Origin: Chara braunii
Taxonomy: Eukaryota > Streptophyta > Charophyceae > Charales > Characeae
Assembly: GCA_003427395.1 (NCBI GenBank)
Contig: BFEA01000833.1
Coordinates: 286,310-350,309 of the forward strand
Reading direction: 5' to 3'
DNA: 64,000 nucleotides
Under the pieces are notes generated by a model that was not told the DNA's origin, searched no databases, and worked only from the letters and a program-made list of their open reading frames with translations. The position numbers and the translations under genes are program-made. Positions 21,205 through 31,589 of this stretch are shown here, one piece after another (within the stretch, counting starts at the first letter, position 1; every line of letters begins with the position of its first letter).

Positions 21205-22757
21205 AGCTGCTCTTTCTCAATAGACAGCGTCTGCCCGATAAACAACGCAGCGCAAAGTCTCCAACTTCCAATAGCACACCTCTCTACACTGGAGCCTGCG
21301 GTCAAGGCTGCGTGCTACCGGGTGGCTGGCTGCGGACGATATCCCGGCTCACTCTTCTCTCTTATAGGGCTTTCCTTCGCGTCCTGAACGAGGGACTTAG
21401 GTTAGTCCTTTTCAGACCTTACCGTATTTCAAGAATTTTAAAACAACAGATTAATAATTATTTTTTTTTGAAAATAATAAGCCCAAAACCCAACGGTTGA
21501 TCGCGAACTAAACTCGCACTTGTCAGTCCCAGACCCTAACAATATGACTGCAGGTTCGGCGCTGCGGCCCCATAACGAGATACTAAGGGTCAGATTTCCC
21601 TTTTTTAAAATGCAGCGCAGGGCTACCTTCATCGGGCACCCATGTCCGATGGCAAGGAGGGGGCTTATGACCCTCCACAAGGGGGTGATAAGCCTCCTAC
21701 CGACGCGGCCGCTGGTCGCCCTCCTTTTGGGGTCCCTACAGCGCGGCGCCTGATCGAGCCACCCAGTGCATCAACACTTTGAAGATTGAAGGTGATTCAG
21801 TCTGAACCCGTGACTATGACCGCGCTTCGAAACTCGAACCGTTGGCCTTCCCGCGAAGTGAAGAACCAATGGAAAACAGGGAAAAGTTGATAATGATTAT
21901 AATGATAATAGTAAAAGGTAATAATAATAATGATAATAAGGCATTTCAGGTTTCATCGGTGCATCGGCTCTGTCCGAATAGTGGAGCATGTTGTCGCACA
22001 GAACTAAAACCCGAGGCCTTTTCTTATTTCTTTCTTTTTCTTACTCATTTTTTTTCTTTTTTTTCCAGACATTACCGTATCTACCCTTAAACTCAGCTAC
22101 TATCCCTGTACCTGGCCCTGGTCGCGACCATTAGGGCCAGATGATCCTTTTCGACCCCAAGCAGGCCCGATTAAAATGACAGCGATTAAGGCCTGGAAAC
22201 TGAACCGCTGGCCTCCTCCATGAAGTGACACGACCCCAACAAAAGGGAAAGTAGTTGAATTACCCCGGCCTAAGGCAACGGTCCTGATCCACGCGCTGAT
22301 CAGGCGTTTTGTTCTCTTTTGTTTTTTTATGTTTTTATTTATCTTTTATCCCTTTTGTCCAGCTTCTCCTTTTTGACAGCAACCTGTTTTCATGCATCTA
22401 GCGAATAAGTTAAGCAACGAGGCACTCGACGCGCAGTAAAAATGACCATGGCAGATTGTCTACTTTCGCGTCCCAGGGTGAACCCGGCGGCTACCACGGC
22501 CACAGGCCGATTGTGCTCTGTTGTACAGCAGGGCGCCGAGCCTGCGTGGACCAATGGAAGTCATGTGGCGCACCCCCCTTTTGGTCAAGGGCACAGCCAA
22601 CAGGACTGGTTTGAGCCGAAGCACGGCCTGAGCACTAACGGCAAAGGAAACCACAAGACACATCTACCGGTCGAGGCACCGACGAGAAGGACTGTACCAA
22701 GCAGGGGCTTGGTGCACGGAGGAGGGCCGGGACACCACGCCTTCCGACATAATACCA

Positions 22758-22768
22758 AACTCCCACCC
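22758..22768 (-). promoter_or_regulatory. Putative polypurine tract
   Basis: The minus strand reads GGGTGGGAG-TT immediately upstream of the 3' LTR start (TGGTATTATG). This is where the plus-strand primer of a minus-oriented element should be. It is short and contains one T. Confidence 0.45.
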
Positions 22769-22805
22769 AGCGTCCCCGCTGGGTCAAGACAGGCTGTTCA
22801 GCGAG

Positions 22806-22811
22806 TATAAA
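22806..22811 (+). promoter_or_regulatory. TATA box of the antisense unit
   Basis: TATAAA stands 415 bp upstream of the ATG at 23222. A long pyrimidine-rich leader (about 22890-23200) lies between them. Confidence 0.35.
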
Positions 22812-23221
22812 GCAACAACGTCCGCCAATACTTTCATTCATTCCTGCTGTGACCTACGTCAAGGCTTTTTACAGCGGCCTTGCACCAATTCGCCTCTTCG
22901 CGTTTCCTTAGCGCTCACCCTCTCCCTCGGTGCTCACTTCTTCTCCTTGTGCTCGTTTCTCCTCTTAGTGCTGAATTTTCTTTCTTGGTTTCAACTCTCT
23001 CTCTTTTCTGCGCTTGCCTTCTCTGCACTACCCATCTCTCTCTGTGCTAAGTTTCACGTAGCATGCGGTAGTCCTTCTTAGCTAGCGCAGTCATTTTCTC
23101 TGTTTTTCTCAGTATTCTTCTACTTCCGCTTTTCCGGATCCATCTCTTCATCATAATCTTTGCTCGCACAGCCTTCTCAGTCGTAGCCTTCGGTGCTAGA
23201 TCCCGTCACTCCTCGTGCACC

Positions 23222-23749
23222 ATGCCTGAGGCACGCCGCAGTCAGGGTAGAGGGAGAGGAGGAAGAGGCGGAAAAGCAAAAGAAGAGCCGCCAGCTAGGG
23301 CTCGACGGGATTATAGCTCAGAGGAGGCGGAAGAGGAGGAGCCACGAGGCTATGGTCGTTTAAGGCCATACCCTCGCTACTCATTAGGAGGGTGGTACGA
23401 GAGAACACCATCTCCTGACAGGATGGAGTTACTTCCCAAGAAATTCGACGCGCGCTATGGTACTCTCAGTGCCTCTTCACCCCCTTACATCCCTAGGACT
23501 CCTTCTACTCCAGCTGTAAGCAAGGCCATAGTGTCAGTCCCGCCTCCTTCTGTCCCGCCGCCTCATCACTCCATCATCCCAATCACTGCATTCTCTTCAG
23601 CATCTTCTTTCTCCTCTTTCTTTTCCAGCTCGAGCTCATGGTCGTCTTTTATGTCTTATATAAGCGCAACTTCTTTTCAACTTTCTGAGTCTGATTTCGG
23701 CTTACAAAAATTTCAGTTCACTGTCCACTCCATTGCGTCCCAGGCCTGA
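23222..23749 (+). CDS. Antisense ORF between pol and 3' LTR (175 aa, RG-rich)
   Basis: The 175-codon frame starts at an ATG in a favourable context (CACCATGC). Residues 1-30 are Arg/Gly-rich (GRGRGGRGG), an RGG-like RNA-binding composition. An acidic patch (EEAEEEE), a Pro/Ser-rich middle and a Ser/Phe-rich region follow. A TATA box lies upstream and AATAAA at about 23813 downstream, so it looks like a complete small transcription unit. It opposes the retrotransposon. An antisense ORF in this position is known in some Tat-group elements such as Grande, so it may belong to the element. No homology to a named protein is claimed. Confidence 0.5.
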   Translation: MPEARRSQGRGRGGRGGKAKEEPPARARRDYSSEEAEEEEPRGYGRLRPYPRYSLGGWYERTPSPDRMELLPKKFDARYGTLSASSPPYIPRTPSTPAVSKAIVSVPPPSVPPPHHSIIPITAFSSASSFSSFFSSSSSWSSFMSYISATSFQLSESDFGLQKFQFTVHSIASQA

Positions 23750-23812
23750 GAGTTTGGCTTCCCTAAGGCCAGGTGCAAGTTCCTTGTGAACCAGTCCGCT
23801 TGTCGGCCACCA

Positions 23813-23818
23813 AATAAA
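23813..23818 (+). terminator. Possible polyadenylation signal
   Basis: AATAAA lies 64 bp past the stop of the antisense ORF. Confidence 0.35.
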
Positions 23819-23961
23819 ATTTTAAGAAGGATTTTGTCTGCTTGTCTGACTTATTCAGCTATTGATCTTTCACATGGGGATTACCTTAGCTCTTGATCAG
23901 GCATCTATGCCAGAGATGACACCAGTAACGAGAGTACTCACTCTGTCTGCCACGCTGGAAA

Positions 23962-24140
23962 TAGGTTATACCAAACCCTCTTTTCTGTTCTCTGGTCTGA
24001 GAGACATCTTCTCAGCTCCTCACTTGATGGAGATACCAAACCCTTATTTTCTTTCTCTGGTCTGAGTGAGGCGTCTCCTCAACTTCTCAGATAAAAGGAA
24101 GGGGATACCAAACCCTCTTTCTTTTTCCTGGTCTGGGAAC
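23962..24140. repeat. Three imperfect repeats, ATACCAAACCCT...TCTGGTCTGAG
   Basis: Three units of about 60-80 bp each contain ATACCAAACCC, then a T/C-rich run, then TCTGGTCTGRG. Confidence 0.75.
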
Positions 24141-24299
24141 TTCAGATGAGTATTTGTATACCTGCAAAACCAGCAAGTCTCACAGACAACAACCATGCCC
24201 CAGCAAGCAGACCCTCTGACAACCAGCAGTCAAGCATCAACAAATTAAAATAAAACTCATAAATAAAATAATAAATAACAAATAATACTTAATACATAA

Positions 24300-25770
24300 C
24301 AACTCTTCATTCCCAGGATTTATTGATTGCCTTGGTTTCGGCCTACCACTGGCTAGGAATGTCAGATGTCCCGTCAGTCTGCCATACCTCATTCGGCCCG
24401 TCTCAGGCCAGGACTAGTCATACCATCTGTCTTGACAGCCCCTTTGACCCGCCTCCAGGTCAGGACCAATTATACCCACTACTCGAGTATGACAGCCCTT
24501 TGACACTCTCGCCAAGACACCCAAACTATTGCGGGTTTGGTCACCCTATGACAGTAGACGTCCCGTCAGTCTGACTGCCCCGAATCCGGATTTGACCACT
24601 GCGGTCAGGGACCGACTAACCTGCCAGGTTTTGGCCAAGGGCGCTGGCTGCCCCACCCAGATTTCTGAACGTGGGACCCGGTCTAACCACAGTTCCAGGC
24701 TCTGGCTAACCTCGCTGGATTGCAACCTCTGACTACGGTAGGTTCCAGCTGACCCCTTTCAGCCTCATAGGTCAGACCACCGGAGTCTTAGCCTCAGCTG
24801 ACTACGGAATTCGACACTCGCGTCGGGGACCTGCTGACCCCACCAGATTGCAACCTACTGCGATAAGACTCTGGCTGGCCCCGGCAATCAACGCATCCTC
24901 AGGTTAGGGAAGAAAACCCCCAGGAACAGACAGTCAGGCAAGCATATCATAACCCCAAAACAAACTACCCACGCCCCATAACAGAACAAACATTTCTCAA
25001 GAGACGTCCCTTCGGTCTCAAGAGGTACTGAACAATAACATGCTAGCCAACACTAAGAGTTCGCAAGAGGCCTCCCTTCAGCCTTAAGCAAAGAACTTAG
25101 TGCTAGCCCCAGAGAGGTCTCTTCCCTCAACTGGGATTTCTTTTTCCAAGAGATGTCCCGTCAGTCTCAAGGAAATACTGAAACTCTGATCTCAGAGAGG
25201 TCCCTTCCCTCATTTGAGTTAAGACAGACCCTTAGCCAAGAAGCACGAAGTCCCTCTACTGATCACCCTCAGTCAAGTAAAGTTGAACTTCTTTATGCCT
25301 GCCTTCGTCTGAATCTCTTGGATGGACAACTTAGTCAGAGACACGAAGTCCTTCTGCTGATAACTTTCATTATAACAGAACTGGACTTCTTTATGTCCAT
25401 CATGCTTTCTCTTTATGATAAGAATAATACTACCTATATCATTTGATGTGCCACAACCATGAGTCTCTCAGATCTTGACACTGTGTCAATGCTCCCAGAA
25501 CTGTACTCAGAGTTACTCCCCACTCTCAGGATTTGACACTCATGGAACGACTGCAGCGCTGCATCAAGGATATAGTCTCATTAACTTAGTTGCTTGCTGA
25601 AATAGATAATAAAATGACTTGCTGAAAACTGAAGTATTGAAACTGAATTGCTGAAACTGAAGTATTGAATCTGAAATACTGAAATTGAAATGCTGAAAAG
25701 ACTATGCAAGGATGATAATTGTCTAATGATAATTGAGCCTCACTGTCTCAGAGTCTTACTATACTCTTTC
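24300..25770. other. Non-coding stretch of the element between pol and the antisense ORF
   Basis: No supported gene. Short degenerate repeats recur: AGGTCAGGACC-type phrases at 24400-24620, and AGAGA(C/T)GTCCCTTC-GTCTCAAG phrases at about 25000-25220. CTGAAACTGAA units lie at 25600-25700. Confidence 0.5.
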
Positions 25771-25792
25771 TCAGTCCTCTATGACCGTTCTC

Positions 25793-26822
25793 TTACTTGG
25801 ATGGTTGACTTCTCTTCCCTCTCTTTGGAGTCACTGTAGGGATCAAGTCAGGGTCCCTGAAGATGAACTTATGAAGTCTTGACCCTGACACCATATCGTG
25901 AACCCAGGATCCATCCATCTCTGAAATCTCATAAACCTTGCCTTCCACCTCTCTTGTGATTCTGTAAGGACCAAGTCATCTGGGCTCCAACCTTTTAGTC
26001 CATTGTGTCTCAAAAGAACTGTCAAACAGAAGGACAACATCTCCAATCTTTAATTTTTTTTTCCTTATATACCTTTTCTTGTTCCATCTTTCTTGATCCG
26101 AGTCTGTTGGATGTCATTCTCTCTGCTGCATCCATCACTGCCTGATCTACTTCAGATATCTGCCTCATTCAGATATGAAGGAGTTCTACAATTGAATAAT
26201 CGCTGTCACTTTCTTGACTTGACCATGTCTTGACAATACTCTCAATTGGTAGCGTAGCATAACGGCCATACCACAGTGTAAAAGGTGCATTACCAGTAGT
26301 CCTTTTGACTGTGATATTATCAGCATATTCAGCAGTTCTCAACACCTTTGGCCAATTACTGAGTTTTCCTTCACATCACTTGGCCAATCGATCTTTCGGA
26401 GTCCTGTGACCTCTTTCAACATCTGCGTTCGCTTGAGGATGGTAAGTAGTCACATACCGAATTCTGACACCCAATCTGAGTGTAATTCTTCTGACGACCT
26501 CATTTCTGAATTCTGATCCTCTGTCTGAGACAAATTCTCTGATAAAACGATACCTGAGATAGACTTCCTCTATCCAATCAGCCACTTGCTCGGCTGTCTT
26601 CCTCTTCAGAGTTTTTGCCTCAACGTATATAGAGAAATTATCTCTCATGTTTAATATGTATCTCATCCCATCCTTGCCTGGAGGCATGATGATGAGATCC
26701 TGATGAACTTTACTACCTGGCTCTACCAAGATTGTAGGAAATAGGGGCTCAATCATCCTTGTGGTAGACCTCTTCTGACATAAGACACATGATTTACAGT
26801 ATCTGAAAATTATGTCTCTCAT
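25793..26822 (-). pseudogene. Integrase of the giant LTR element
   Basis: The 26822-26376 piece (148 codons) has the end of the zinc-binding domain (C12, C15) and the catalytic core. The core shows D42 (HQDLI), D100 (VSDRGSEF) and E136 (ADVERGH), with 35 residues between the last two, the D,D-35-E pattern of retroviral-type integrases. Downstream, frames shift, and the C-terminal GPY module is readable near 25970 with TGA at 25976-25978 where Trp is expected (R-stop-LGPYRI). The frame closes at TAA 25793-25795. The enzyme would insert the cDNA. This copy is inactive because of the stop and frameshifts. Confidence 0.88.
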
Positions 26823-27868
26823 GTCAGGCTAGAAGTAGAGTTTGATAGTCTTGGAGTAAGTAGCTTCAGCAGCCCTGTGGCCACCGACAACCCCTCATGT
26901 AGAGCAACGATTATCTCTAACTGCCTCTCTTTACCACAGACCACCCTTAGTGGAGGTAGGTCTCCCTTACCATCCACAAAGAGATGTTCTCTTTTTAGTC
27001 TGAATTTCTTCCTTGAATCTTTACAATAATATTCTTTTTGCCGCTCCCTTTCCAACTTCCAGCCAATCTCTTGATAATTTTCATCATATTCTTCAAAGAA
27101 TAAAAATACCTCTTCTTCCTTCTTTTCACTTTCTTCATCCTCCTTTGAACCCGAACATTCCCTAATTTCATGAGCAGCCACTGCTGCTGCATTAACTCTT
27201 GCATACCAATCGTTTAGTTCATCTTTTTTTTTTTTTTCAAGAATCAATTCATAAACGTATGCACTTGGGATTTCTCCCCAACTGTCTCTCTCTTCAGGCC
27301 ACAGACTCCACCGATAGGAGCATGGTGCCTCATAATCCTCATCATCTTTTTCATTAAGAAAATTATCAACATAAGCAGATTCTTCAATTGTTCCATTCAC
27401 ATCTTCTTCTTCTTCTTCTTCTTCTCGCCACTCAATCCGGCTTAAGTCATGCGCCCTGTTTTTCTCAGTGGGGATCTTTTCCAGTTTGAAATCATATGTC
27501 CAAATGAAGGCGATCCATCTGCTAACTGTTGGATCTACCTGTTGGTGTTTTTTAATGACAGTTATCACAGCAGATGCATCAGTCCTCACGGTGAATCTTC
27601 TTCCTAAAACGTAGTGCCTGAAGCACCTGAGGCTATGGATGATTGACTGTAGCTCTTTCGTGAATTGGGTGTAGCTTCTTTTAGTAGAATTGAGGGTTCT
27701 GCTTTCAAATCTTAGAGGTTTTTCTCTCTCATTTTCATCTTTCTGAATGAGCACTCCACCCAGAGCAACTGGTCCTCCATCCACCTCAATGATGAAAGGT
27801 ATCGTCTCGTTGTCATCATAATATGGTACTCCCAGCACTACACCGCCATCTCTTAGTTTTTTTTGCAA
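26819..27868 (-). pseudogene. RNase H and linker of the giant LTR element
   Basis: A 349-codon open frame. Residues 25-110 form a Ty3-type RNase H: D30 (EVDGGP), ALGGVL, FESRTLN, E72 (TKEL), HYVLGRRF and D97 (RTDAS). A long acidic, low-complexity linker (about 140-260) follows. The last 60 residues reach the His part of the integrase zinc-binding domain (LHEGLSVATG). The next piece overlaps by four bases in another frame. RNase H removes the RNA strand during reverse transcription. Confidence 0.87.
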
Positions 27869-29073
27869 TGTTTATGCTGCAACCTGTCTTTTATCATTCC
27901 ATGCTAAATTAGCCCCTTGTCTTACCATTTCTCTCAGAGGCTCTGCAAGGGCAGCAAAATGAGGAATAAAAATCCTCCAGAATCCACAGACTCCCAAGAA
28001 GCTCCTTACGTCTGTCACTCTTTTGAGAGACAGAGACCTGTTCAATATCTTGTCTATCTTCTTGGGATCTGGACTCCTACCCTTGGAGAAGCATCAGAAG
28101 CCCAAAATTATCACTTCTGGTTGGAAGAGAAGGGACTTGGTCTACTGGGAGTCAGATTATACTTCAGAAGTCTCTCTATGACCATCTTTACTCCTTCAGC
28201 ATGTTCCCAGACAAACTTTCTGACTCTCCCTGCGACCAAAGTCTCATCTCTTACTCAGGGTCCTTTCACAAGATTATCATCAATGTAGGAACTGGTTATT
28301 TCAGGAGAAATATCCTGCATGACTTTGATCATATCCCTTTGAACCACTGCCACTCCATTAGTCCAGCCCTGAAGTAGCACACACATCTGAATAAGCCCCC
28401 CTGGCGTGTGCATGACAGTCATCGGTCGGCAAGTGGGATCGATGGGGAACTGATCATAGTCAGAATACTGGTAAACTAGAGAATAAATACATCGACCAGC
28501 AAATGATTAAGCAAGGAGATCAACATTAGGAAGACTACCTGCATCACGTACCGTCACAGAATAGAGCTTCTGAAGATTCTGTATCCATCTTAGTCCACCC
28601 CCTGGTTTCCAGAAACAAAACCAGTGGTTAGCATACGGTCCATCAGCAGGTTCTGCAACATTAGATGCAATCTTTTTGTCAAGATACTTCACAACTTCCG
28701 CCTCTTCCTTCAGGGCATACCTGGTTGGTCTATCGTTCCATGGAACATGATTAACTGTCAAAATTTTGGCCATCTTGATCATGTCCACATCCAATCGCCC
28801 TCTCTCTTCATCATTAAAGGAGAAAGCATCAGAGAATTCCTGACACATCCTGAAGATATATTATTTCCCTTTAGGCAGGATAAACTGATCCGAGCCTATC
28901 TTCATTGTGTCAAACCTTTCTTTGGTGACCTTTTTTTCCAGTTTTGCTGATTCCCTCAATGCTCTTATAATTGTTCTCTCTTTTTCCAATGCTTCATCAT
29001 AATCCTTTTCTATTAGGACTGCCACTGGGTTTTTCTTCACCCCCTTGGGTTTATATATATTTTTTGACCCAGT
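27869..29073 (-). pseudogene. Reverse transcriptase of the giant LTR element
   Basis: The clearest piece is 28848-28507 (113 codons), with the VPWN and KPGGGLRWIQNL blocks at the start of a Ty3 RT. Beyond a stop near 28507 the frame continues with AGRCIYSL...SDYDQF (motif A), MHTPGGLIQM...LLQGWTN (motif B region) and YIDD (motif C, 28276-28287). A stop follows within four codons. Upstream pol spacer reads through from about 29073. All core motifs are visible, but multiple stops make it a pseudogene. Confidence 0.87.
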
Positions 29074-29075
29074 GA

Positions 29076-29357
29076 CTATTTTCCTAAAAAAGGATGAGTC
29101 GATGCAAATCTCAATTTAATCTTTCCTCCCTCAGCAGTCTCTACAACTTTTTTGAAGGCTTCAATTTGTCCGTCCTCATCCTCGAGTTTACCAAGGGCTT
29201 TTATCATTTTCGAAACTTGATTCATTCCCACTGAAATCTCTTCTTTTGCTTCTTGTTTTCCTTCCTCCTTTAGTTTCCTAATCCTTTCGGCAGATTCCTT
29301 CCTCTTGATCAAATTAGCAGATAGTTGATGCTTGAAGTCGTTTTTCGTACTGACCAT
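29076..29357 (-). pseudogene. Pol spacer (charged helical segment)
   Basis: A 93-codon open piece between protease and RT, rich in Lys and Glu, with no catalytic motif. It probably belongs to the same polyprotein. Confidence 0.55.
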
Positions 29358-29369
29358 AAAGGTCTGCTC

Positions 29370-29867
29370 TTAAGCAGTCTCAGGGTCCTGTAGACTAATC
29401 CAAGATGACCCCTCATGACTGAAAAATTGGACAGCCTTCATCCTATACAAGAATGAAGTTCCCAAGATACAGTCATGATCCAGATCCGGCACTACAAAAC
29501 CCAGTAACTCCACAGTCATTGTCCCAACCCTGATAGGCAAATTATCAATAAAACCTGCCACGAACAGCTCTCCTGCAATATTACTCAATACATTTTGTGC
29601 GGGTCTGTCAATAAATAAATTATATGCTTCCATCGTTCTTCGTGAAAAAAGTATCATCTCTGCCCCAGAATCTACTAGGGCTAGAATCTTCACTTGATTA
29701 ATGCGAATTGTAAGATGCCCACAGCCCATGGTTGCAAATCTCATATTGCAACCTGGTAGTGATCTATTCACTTGGTTGGGAAAGACTGACCCCAAATAAT
29801 TAACTTCCATTTTCTTCTTCTCAATTAACCTCTTCAACTTTTCTCTCAGTTTGGGTGCTAGTGTCAT
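29370..29867 (-). CDS. Aspartic protease of the giant LTR element
   Basis: An uninterrupted 165-codon piece with a retropepsin core: hydrophobic strand ILALVDSGAE (catalytic D66 in DSGA) and the second signature DCILGTSFL (residues 132-140). The spacing of about 65 residues between them is normal for this fold. It would cleave Gag-Pol. It sits between the Gag tail (ending 29874) and the pol spacer, in another frame from Gag. Confidence 0.85.
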   Translation of the reverse strand: MTLAPKLREKLKRLIEKKKMEVNYLGSVFPNQVNRSLPGCNMRFATMGCGHLTIRINQVKILALVDSGAEMILFSRRTMEAYNLFIDRPAQNVLSNIAGELFVAGFIDNLPIRVGTMTVELLGFVVPDLDHDCILGTSFLYRMKAVQFFSHEGSSWISLQDPETA

Positions 29868-29873
29868 TGCTTG

Positions 29874-31530
29874 CTAGAAAGACAATGTCACTTCCGTCTC
29901 TTCCAGCATCTTAGCGATTACATCAGAAATCACAGTCCCGTCATCCAAATCACTCTTGAGAATAAATTTTATTTTTCTCCCCTGTTCATTCGTTTCCTGT
30001 GAACGTTCCGGTTCAGGGTCATCAAGGATGTTAATAAGTGACTCATCAGGCTTCTTTCTTTTCTTTTCTTCTATCGTTTGAGGTGTCATACGGGTTTGAT
30101 GGTTCCTCACTTCAGCAACCCTGACACTGGGTTCCATGATAAACTCTGGGGTAGATCACCATGGATCGACATCATGTTAGCCAAGAGATGAGCCATCTCA
30201 TTGGAAGAGGACTCTACTAATTCAGGAGGACTTTGACAAGTAGGATTCTCTCTCAGTGGAGACTCACTTGTAGATGTCTCGCTAGGCCCACACTCTGTCA
30301 ATGTTAAGGACTGCGAAAACAACTCAATCGTGGTATAAGGGTCATCTGCTCTTTGTACCAGTTCATTAGGCAAGTCTCCAGTGAGGAAATGAACATTCAC
30401 ATTGGTCTTTCTCTTCTTCTTAATCTTCATCTTTTCATCATGTTTAAGTGCAAGAAGCCTCATACCTCCCGGATGTCTGGGATCCAACTTATTCCATGAA
30501 CTATCACAGACATGACTCATCGCATGTTTCTTTGCCACCCCACTCTTTACATTCTTCTTAAGAGGCTTGCAATAGGTGGTAGTGTGACCTCCTTCACCAC
30601 AATAGTAGCAGACAAAATTCCTCTTAGGACGCTCATCATGTTTTCTTCTCTCTCGGCTTTCTCCATCACCATTCTTCTCATTCCTTTTGGTTCTAGACGA
30701 ATCCCCCTTCTTACCATGATTTTCGTTGTCATCATCATCGTCGTCATCTTCCTCACTTTCAGCCTTTTTCTTTCCCCTGTCATCCACAGTATGCGTTGCA
30801 GGCCTTGCAGGCATAAAGTTAGTCATCACCTTTTGAAGAATATTCTCAGCAGTCAGATTGCTCCCTCTATTCATTCCATTCTCAGTCTCTCAATCCTTGG
30901 CCAAAGTACTAATCTGATCCAGTGACCATTTATTATGGGAGACAGTAGGTAGGGTTCTTATGATTGCAACCATTTCATCCCACCTGAGAGGATAGTGTTG
31001 AGTTTTGTTAAGAACTGCTTGCCTTTCAGTATCAGTAAAATTTGTCAAAAATATATGGCATCTCTGAGTTTCGTCCAAGTATGGAATTCTTCTTGCTGTT
31101 CGGATAAAGGTCTGAAGAAAAACATTAAAAGTATCATACTTAGCTCTTCTGATGTTGAGTAAGTCCTTAGTTGTGGTTGGAACTGAATCTTTCTCAAATT
31201 TCTTTTTTAATCTCTCATTGACCTCTTCCCAGGTAGTTCCTGAACTGCCAGTCTCGAATCAGTGTCACAATAAGATAGAAGGTGCTTAAGTCGTTGCTTA
31301 TCTGTCCAGTCATTACTGAGTCCAAATAATTCATACTCGTCCAAAAAGTCATTAACCTGAGGTCCCCTGAAGCAAAGAATTCTCTCATCTGGCCTCTTTG
31401 CTCTTGCAATGTCTGATCCTCCTTTGATTGTATCAACTCTCTCAACCAACTCCCGTATAACTCCAACCAGAACCTCTTCATTGGTCTCTGCTGATGTACT
31501 CGGTCTTCCTCGCCCTGCCATCTTGACCAT
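29874..31530 (-). pseudogene. Gag of the giant LTR element
   Basis: It starts at ATG 31530 (MVKMAGRGRPS). The first 107 codons include FRGPQVNDFLDEYE, typical of Ty3-type capsid N-termini. Coding similarity continues through 31207-30874 in another frame (ARRIPYLDETQR, FLTNFTD). The 30874-30107 piece has a poly-Asp run, a basic region and a CCHC knuckle (C89, C92, H97, C102: CYYCGEGGH). A Glu/Lys-rich tail (30137-29874) leads to protease. At least one in-frame stop (near 30888) and frame changes break it. Its role is packaging of element RNA. Confidence 0.82.
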
Positions 31531-31589
31531 AGATTTTTTCCAGATATCCTCTTCTCTCCCTCTGTCACTTTTGCCCTCTCCTTCCTTGC

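Larger units (their letters stand above)
15088..22757 (-). repeat. 3' LTR of the main element (7,670 bp)
   Basis: In element orientation it starts TGGTATTATGTC at 22757 and ends GTGACG at 15088, where the other copy ends GCGACA. It aligns end to end with 33900-41581, with scattered differences outside one identical N-containing block. It carries three ORFs in pol sense and several minisatellites. It is bounded on the internal side by a purine tract and on the outer side by a second primer-binding site, because the array is tandem. Confidence 0.82.
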
